Part shown: piece after piece, positions 7,461 through 10,702 of the stretch
Layout: the number at the start of each line of letters is the position of its first letter
How positions within the stretch are numbered: position 1 is the stretch's first letter
Assembly: GCA_031431235.1 (NCBI GenBank)
Contig: JANPDA010000511.1
Coordinates: forward strand, 1-10,702
Direction: 5' to 3'
DNA length: 10,702 bases
Source of the DNA: JANNSW01 sp031431235
Lineage (GTDB): Bacteria; Pseudomonadota; Alphaproteobacteria; Rhizobiales; Hyphomicrobiaceae
Made by a program: the position numbers and the translations under genes
The notes under the pieces: model-generated
Seen by the model: the letters and a program-made list of their open reading frames with translations, nothing else
What the model was told of the DNA's origin: nothing
Database searches by the model: none

Positions 7461-7892
7461 CTATCCCGTCGTGATGTAGGCGCGCATTGCGGCGGCTTCG
7501 GTTTCGGCTTCCGCGATCTTTTGCTTCACCACATCGCCGATCGATACGATGCCCATCAGCGTGCCATCCTCGACCACGGGAACATGACGGAACCGGCGGG
7601 CCGTCATCACGGCCATGATCTGGTCGATGGTATCGCTATCGCGGCACGTCACGACTGGCGAGGACATCACGCTTTCGACCGAGCTCGCGAGGCACAAGGA
7701 CCCATCGCGGGCGATGGCGTGAACGATATCACGCTCCGACAGGATGCCTTGCACCGAGCGGCTGGCGTCGACGACGACGAGGCAGCCGACCCGGCGCTCG
7801 GCCAGCATGCGAGCCGCCTGCTCGAGGTGGACGCCCGGCCGTACCGTGGCGACGTCGTTTCCTTTGGCTTTCAGTATCGCGGCAATGGTCAT
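7461..7892 (-). CDS. Twin CBS-domain protein
   Basis: The 143-residue protein consists of little more than two CBS domains, at about residues 7-66 and 75-128. The repeated pattern is visible: VATVRPGVHLEQAARMLAE...GCLVVVD..VQGILSERDIV, then VMSSPVVTCRDSDTIDQIMAVM...RHVPVVEDGTLMGIVSIGDVV. Paired CBS domains of this family form a Bateman module that binds adenine nucleotides (AMP, ATP, S-adenosylmethionine) or sometimes other ligands and usually senses energy state; stand-alone versions often have no known partner. I chose ATG 7892 because GGAG lies 7 nt upstream and the length fits stand-alone CBS proteins. A frame open up to 7967 would add about 25 unconserved residues encoded across a C10/G10 run. 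It lies 82 bp downstream of ispA on the same strand and may be cotranscribed with it. Confidence 0.88.
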   Translation of the reverse strand: MTIAAILKAKGNDVATVRPGVHLEQAARMLAERRVGCLVVVDASRSVQGILSERDIVHAIARDGSLCLASSVESVMSSPVVTCRDSDTIDQIMAVMTARRFRHVPVVEDGTLMGIVSIGDVVKQKIAEAETEAAAMRAYITTG

Positions 7893-7927
7893 CGCAGTGC
7901 TCCATGTCCGGTTTGCCCTCGACCGAG

Positions 7928-7937
7928 CCCCCCCCCC
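7928..7937. repeat. Homopolymer tract of ten C (G10 on the minus strand)
   Basis: Ten consecutive C bases lie between the ispA stop and the CBS start, 36 to 45 bases upstream of the CBS ATG. On the coding strand this is G10. It is the longest mononucleotide run I found in the window. Confidence 0.9.
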
Positions 7938-7974
7938 GATCATGCTCCTGGCGCGCCATGGCTGCAACCTGTCG

Positions 7975-8913
7975 TCAGCTCCGCCGGCTTGCCATGAAAT
8001 GGGCAGCCGCTACGAGTGTGCGGGCGCGGTCGCCGAAGCAGGCGAGAGCGCTGGTTGCCTCGGCCTCGAGGCGCGCGAGCTCGGTGCGTGCGCCGGCGAT
8101 ATCGAGGAGCCCGACCAGCGTCGCCTTGCCGCGGTTGCCGTCTTTGGCCGTCGCCTTGCCGATCACGCTGGCGTCGCCCTCGGCATCGAGCAGATCGTCC
8201 GACAACTGGAAGGCCCGGCCGAGCGCGGACGCATACCGAGCGAGCGCTTGGCGCTCCCCCGGCCCGGCCCGGCCGAGGATGGCGCCGGCCTCGACGCCGA
8301 ACGAGATCAACGCCCCCGTCTTCAGCGATTGCAGCCGCTCGACAGCTGGGCGGCTGAGCGTGAGGGGGTGGCGCTGCCCAACCGCAATTTCGCCGCCGTC
8401 GCTGGCAAAGCGTCCTTCGGCCGCGAGATCGAGCGTCTGGCCCCCCACCATGCCAGCGCTGCCCGCTGCCTGCGCAAGCCTCGACACCAGCTCGTTGCGC
8501 ACGGCCGGATCGCTATGGGCGGAGGGCGAAGCGGCGATCTCGAAAGCCAGCGTCAGCAGTGCATCGCCCACGAGGATGGCGGTCGCCTCGCCAAAACGGC
8601 GATGAACGGTCGGGCGACCGCGCCTCAAATCGTCGTCGTCCATGGCCGGCAGATCGTCGTGGACGAGGGAATAGCAATGCACGCATTCGAGCGCGGCGCC
8701 TGCCTCCAGCGCGGCATCGGCCGGGAGGCCGAGCATGCGGGCTGTTTCGATGACGAGGAACGGGCGGAAGCGCTTGCCGCCGCCGAGCGCCGCGTAACGG
8801 ATGGCGTCGAGCAGATGGGCCGGCGCGTTCGGATGGCGATCGGCCGAAAGCCACTCGCCCAACCGGCGCTCGATCAGCAATCCACAGGCTTCCAGCGTCG
8901 CTTCGAAGGTCAT
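7975..8913 (-). CDS. ispA: Farnesyl diphosphate synthase (short-chain polyprenyl synthetase)
   Basis: This cytosolic prenyltransferase condenses dimethylallyl and geranyl diphosphate with isopentenyl diphosphate to make C15 farnesyl diphosphate, which feeds undecaprenyl carriers, quinones and hopanoids. From ATG 8913 it has 312 residues, close to the family length of about 300. Motifs: GGGKRFRP at 44-51 (IPP binding); the first Asp-rich motif DDLPAMD at 86-92 with two extra residues and an aromatic Y81 five positions before it, the arrangement of bacterial farnesyl synthases; GGQTLD at 157-162; KTG at 198-200; and the second Asp-rich motif DDLLD at 239-243. GAGGACGG sits about 7 nt before ATG 8913, whereas the frame's extension to 8982 is unconserved. 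The usual xseB upstream and dxs downstream are absent. It is divergent from mtgA and about 82 bp before the CBS gene. Geranylgeranyl synthesis is less likely given Y81. Confidence 0.94.
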   Translation of the reverse strand: MTFEATLEACGLLIERRLGEWLSADRHPNAPAHLLDAIRYAALGGGKRFRPFLVIETARMLGLPADAALEAGAALECVHCYSLVHDDLPAMDDDDLRRGRPTVHRRFGEATAILVGDALLTLAFEIAASPSAHSDPAVRNELVSRLAQAAGSAGMVGGQTLDLAAEGRFASDGGEIAVGQRHPLTLSRPAVERLQSLKTGALISFGVEAGAILGRAGPGERQALARYASALGRAFQLSDDLLDAEGDASVIGKATAKDGNRGKATLVGLLDIAGARTELARLEAEATSALACFGDRARTLVAAAHFMASRRS

Positions 8914-9038
8914 GATTTGGCCGTCCTCATGCTCGACCACTCCGCACCGAGGGCCTGCCGTCGCACCTTGATTCGGCACCAATTCACAATGTCTGGACGT
9001 TCCACCAGTCTTGGTCCTCTCGCGTCGGGCGTCATCAT
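8910..9038 (-). CDS. Doubtful short upstream ORF overlapping ispA start (ATGA)
   Basis: A minus-strand frame with ATG at 9038 (42 residues; the same frame is open to 9161) ends in a TGA that shares the ATGA bases with the ispA start. Such overlaps often mark translational coupling. There is no convincing Shine-Dalgarno before any of its ATGs, the third codon positions are less G/C-rich than in neighbouring genes, and I recognise no family; it is not XseB. It may be a leader ORF or chance. Confidence 0.2.
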   Translation of the reverse strand: MMTPDARGPRLVERPDIVNWCRIKVRRQALGAEWSSMRTAKS

Positions 9039-9185
9039 GCTATAGACACCGCGGGCTCCGCGCCCTGGGTCGGCACGCCATAACGTACTCATGTGGTGTC
9101 TCGCAATTGCCGGCGTCCTTTGCCGTGAGGCGATCAACGCCCATTCGGGAAGCTGCGACACGAGCCATCGCGAGGAAAGGCAGTC

Positions 9186-9992
9186 ATGGACCGATCCGAT
9201 CTTCCCTCCGACAACCCGACCGTGTCATCCCGTGACAACCCGACATTGCGCGGCTCGGTTGCGCTGGAGCTGCCGGCCGCGGCCATGACGATTGGGGTTC
9301 CTGTCGATGGGCCGGTCGCCTTGCCGCTTTGGCGCAGGGTGGTGCGTGGTCTTGCCACCATGGCAGTCACGCTCGCCGCCGTGATCGTCGTGTTGACGCT
9401 GGCCTACCGCTACATCAATCCGCCGCTGTCGACGCTGATGATCGTCGATCTGGCGAAGGGCAATGGCTTTGCCCAGACCTGGGTGCCGATCGAGCAGATC
9501 TCGCCCAACGTGATCAAGGCCGTCGTGATGTCGGAGGACGCCTTTTTTTGCGAGCACTGGGGTGTCGACTGGACTGCGATGCGCGATGCCTGGGAGCAGG
9601 GTGGCCGGGGCGCCAGCACCATCCCGATGCAGACGGTCAAGAACCTCTTCCTCTGGCCGGGCCGCAACTATTTGCGCAAGGTGATCGAGCTGCCGCTGAC
9701 CTATCTGGCGAGCTTCATCTGGCCCAAACGGCGCATGCTGGAGATCTATCTCAACATCGCCGAGTGGGGCCCGGGCATCTACGGGGTCGAGGCGGCAGCT
9801 CGCCACCATTTCAACACGAGCGCCGCCAATTTGACTGCCGGTCAGGCATCGCTGCTGGCGGCCTCGCTGCCCAATCCCTATACACGCAAGGCCGGTGCGC
9901 CGAACTCGAAGACGCGCAATCAGGCCGCTCGCGTGCGCAAGCGGATCGGCGACGCGGAGGATTATCTCCGTTGCGTATTGCCGGCCGGATGA
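9186..9992 (+). CDS. mtgA: Monofunctional biosynthetic peptidoglycan transglycosylase
   Basis: The 268-residue inner-membrane enzyme (GT51 family) polymerises lipid II into glycan strands on the periplasmic side. Residues 1-50 are a Pro/Ala-rich cytoplasmic stretch longer than usual (many MtgA proteins are about 230-240 residues). A single membrane helix at about 54-74 follows, then the GT51 domain. Motifs in order: SEDAFFCEHWGVDW with catalytic E117; RGASTIPMQTVKNLFLWPGR (141-160), in which the common STIxQQ reads STIPMQ; and KRRMLEIYLNIAEWGPGIYG with the second glutamate E186. There is no transpeptidase domain, which separates it from class A PBPs. GAGGAAAGG (9172-9180) ends 5 nt before ATG 9186. 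It is divergent from ispA and lies 33 bp before the cupin gene, so those two plus-strand genes may be cotranscribed. Confidence 0.95.
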   Translation: MDRSDLPSDNPTVSSRDNPTLRGSVALELPAAAMTIGVPVDGPVALPLWRRVVRGLATMAVTLAAVIVVLTLAYRYINPPLSTLMIVDLAKGNGFAQTWVPIEQISPNVIKAVVMSEDAFFCEHWGVDWTAMRDAWEQGGRGASTIPMQTVKNLFLWPGRNYLRKVIELPLTYLASFIWPKRRMLEIYLNIAEWGPGIYGVEAAARHHFNTSAANLTAGQASLLAASLPNPYTRKAGAPNSKTRNQAARVRKRIGDAEDYLRCVLPAG

Positions 9993-10025
9993 CGTCTCCC
10001 TCATCGCTCTGCCAAGGTGATCTCC

Positions 10026-10367
10026 ATGAAAGCGTCGCTCGAGGATTTGATGGCTCGCATCCCCGGTCCCATCACCAAGGCTTGGCCGATGGGCGAGCCA
10101 TTCACCGAGGTGATGCGTCACGGCACCATGTCGGTCGAGGTGTTCGCGCCGCGTGGCCTCGATACCCAGCAGCCCCACGACCAGGACGAGCTCTATTTCG
10201 TCGTCTCGGGCAGGTCGAGCTTCTTGCACCAAGGCGAGCGGCTCGCGGTTGCTCAGGGCGACGTCTTGCTCGTCGCCGCCGGGGATCAGCACCACTTCGA
10301 AGCCATGTCCGACGATTTCGTGACCTGGGTCGTGTTCTGGGGCCCCAAGGGCGGGGAGACGGGCTGA
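10026..10367 (+). CDS. Small single-domain cupin protein with an altered metal motif
   Basis: The 113-residue product is one cupin beta-barrel. Motif 1 is Q49-x-H51-x3-E55 followed by LYFVVSG (56-62); the first of the two usual metal histidines is Gln. Motif 2 is G78-D-V-L-L-V-A-A-G-D-Q-H89-H90-F, with the usual proline replaced by Ala. H51, E55 and H89 could still hold a metal, perhaps with Q49. The cupin superfamily spans dioxygenases, isomerases and sensors, so no reaction can be assigned; the protein resembles small cupin_2 proteins often left unnamed. I chose ATG 10026 because AAGGTG lies about 8 nt upstream; the GTG at 10017 is part of that ribosome site. It starts 33 bp after mtgA on the same strand, suggesting one transcript, though a functional link to peptidoglycan is only guilt by association. 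Confidence 0.85.
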   Translation: MKASLEDLMARIPGPITKAWPMGEPFTEVMRHGTMSVEVFAPRGLDTQQPHDQDELYFVVSGRSSFLHQGERLAVAQGDVLLVAAGDQHHFEAMSDDFVTWVVFWGPKGGETG

Positions 10368-10405
10368 GCCGCTCACTCCGGCGTGTCCGGAATCCGGCGC
10401 GGTGA

Positions 10406-10443
10406 TGAACGCCAGGTGAACAGCGCATTCAGAACGGGTTCAG
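10406..10443 (+). promoter_or_regulatory. Array of four helically phased TGAA/TTCA half-sites
   Basis: TGAA occurs at 10406 and 10417 and TTCA at 10428 and 10439, each exactly 11 bp after the last; flanking bases extend these to TGAAC twice, then ATTCAG and GTTCAG. Two half-sites point one way and two the other. An 11-bp step puts all four on one face of the helix, as in operators of OmpR/PhoB-type regulators. The regulator is not identified. Confidence 0.45.
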
Positions 10444-10454
10444 CGGCCACCGGC

Positions 10455-10460
10455 TAGGAT
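10455..10460 (+). promoter_or_regulatory. Possible -10 box after the half-site array
   Basis: TAGGAT begins 11 bp after the last half-site. That is the spacing expected where an activator array stands in for a -35 box. No good -35 hexamer is present at 17 bp. A transcript would start near 10467 and run into the hairpin at 10505. Confidence 0.3.
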
Positions 10461-10504
10461 CAACTCACCCTGGTACAGAAATGTATTTCCCCGGCGTGAT
10501 CCAA

Positions 10505-10534
10505 GGGGCGCGAGGTCAGGGTTTCTCGCGCCCC
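10505..10534. terminator. Perfect 10-bp GC-rich hairpin, terminator-like but lacking a T-run
   Basis: GGGGCGCGAG (10505-10514) and CTCGCGCCCC (10525-10534) pair perfectly around a 10-base loop. CCAA just before it and TTGG at 10543-10546 could add outer pairs. No T-run follows on either strand, so it is not a canonical intrinsic terminator. It could stop mtgA-cupin transcription, or form the 3' end of a short RNA, or be another repeat element. Confidence 0.4.
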
Positions 10535-10598
10535 ACTCCGCTTTGGACACTGCGAACAATTACCGCTACGTCTCGTCGTCAAGTCGAGCACGGGACCT

Positions 10599-10696
10599 GT
10601 AGGGTGCAATAGGCCTGCTTCAGGCCGTATTGCACCACCCCGGATCGCAACGCCAGCCGAAGGTGCAATGCGGCGAAGGCGCCTATTGCACCCTAC
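10599..10696. repeat. REP-like inverted doublet (REPIN/BIME type)
   Basis: Two imperfect palindromes lie head-out. GTAGGGTGCAATAGGC at 10599-10614 is repeated perfectly in reverse complement at 10681-10696. Unit 1 folds as GGTGCAATAGGCCTG (10603-10617) with 10621-10636, a 15-bp stem with one bulged G (10627) and a 3-base loop. Unit 2 folds as GGTGCAAT (10662-10669) with ATTGCACC (10685-10692), with GGCG/CGCC inside. Each unit, read inward, begins with GTAG, the tetranucleotide that precedes REP stems recognised by RAYT (TnpA-REP) transposases. No RAYT gene is in the window, so mobilisation in trans is inferred. Confidence 0.7.
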
Positions 10697-10702
10697 GCCG
10701 AG

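Larger units (their letters stand above)
10368..10598. other. Structured intergenic stretch without a supported gene
   Basis: No reading frame here has a ribosome site and recognisable protein. A 43-codon frame from ATG 10481 has no Shine-Dalgarno and ends inside the repeat element at 10612. The stretch contains the phased half-site array, a -10-like box and a GC-rich hairpin, each listed separately. Confidence 0.6.

Noticed and set aside
8985..9010. GGAAC on the minus strand as a possible EcfG (general stress) -35 site for ispA
   Set aside because: No CGTT-type -10 lies 16-17 bp downstream.
7744..9045. 433-residue plus-strand frame opposite the CBS gene and ispA
   Set aside because: It spans two well-identified minus-strand genes and their gap, which marks it as a GC-driven shadow.
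9225..10376. 383-residue minus-strand frame opposite mtgA and the cupin gene
   Set aside because: The opposite strand carries complete GT51 and cupin motifs with good ribosome sites.
10481..10612. 43-codon plus-strand frame starting at ATG 10481
   Set aside because: It has no Shine-Dalgarno, passes through a strong hairpin and terminates inside the REP-like element; no recognisable protein.

Overview
The window looks like chromosome from a high-GC alphaproteobacterium, most likely in or near the Hyphomicrobiales (rhizobia-like). This rests on the strong G/C preference at third codon positions, a rhizobial-style 400-residue aspartate aminotransferase, and alphaproteobacterial-looking MtgA and IspA proteins. 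No rRNA, tRNA, CRISPR array, insertion sequence or integrase was seen. The taxonomic placement is an inference from protein style, not from a marker gene.

Layout, left to right. Positions 1-1202 (minus) hold a class I aspartate aminotransferase whose stop codon is cut by the window edge. Divergent from it, 1342-3711 (plus) encodes a two-domain fusion: an aminoglycoside-phosphotransferase-like kinase joined to a class III PLP enzyme that resembles the ethanolamine-phosphate / phosphohydroxylysine phospho-lyases. Next comes a secreted-type RTX calcium-binding repeat protein (3803-5281, plus). It converges on, and overlaps by 18 bp, an uncharacterised membrane-anchored helical protein (5264-6400, minus). 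Two small exported or membrane proteins of unknown function follow as a probable operon (6639-7082 and 7099-7443, plus).

The right half reads like cell-envelope housekeeping. A twin-CBS-domain protein (7461-7892, minus) lies downstream of farnesyl diphosphate synthase (7975-8913, minus). Divergent from that pair is the monofunctional peptidoglycan transglycosylase mtgA (9186-9992, plus), followed closely by a small cupin (10026-10367, plus). IspA supplies the C15 precursor of the undecaprenyl carrier and MtgA polymerises the lipid II built on that carrier, so the divergent pair sits on one pathway.

The last 335 bp carry no convincing gene but are structured. There are four TGAA/TTCA half-sites at exact 11-bp steps ahead of a -10-like box, then a perfect 10-bp GC-rich hairpin, then two inverted hairpins that share a 16-base GTAG-headed end, in the style of a REP doublet (REPIN/BIME). 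The points most worth following are the kinase/phospho-lyase fusion, the helically phased half-site array with its possible transcript, and the REP-like doublet.
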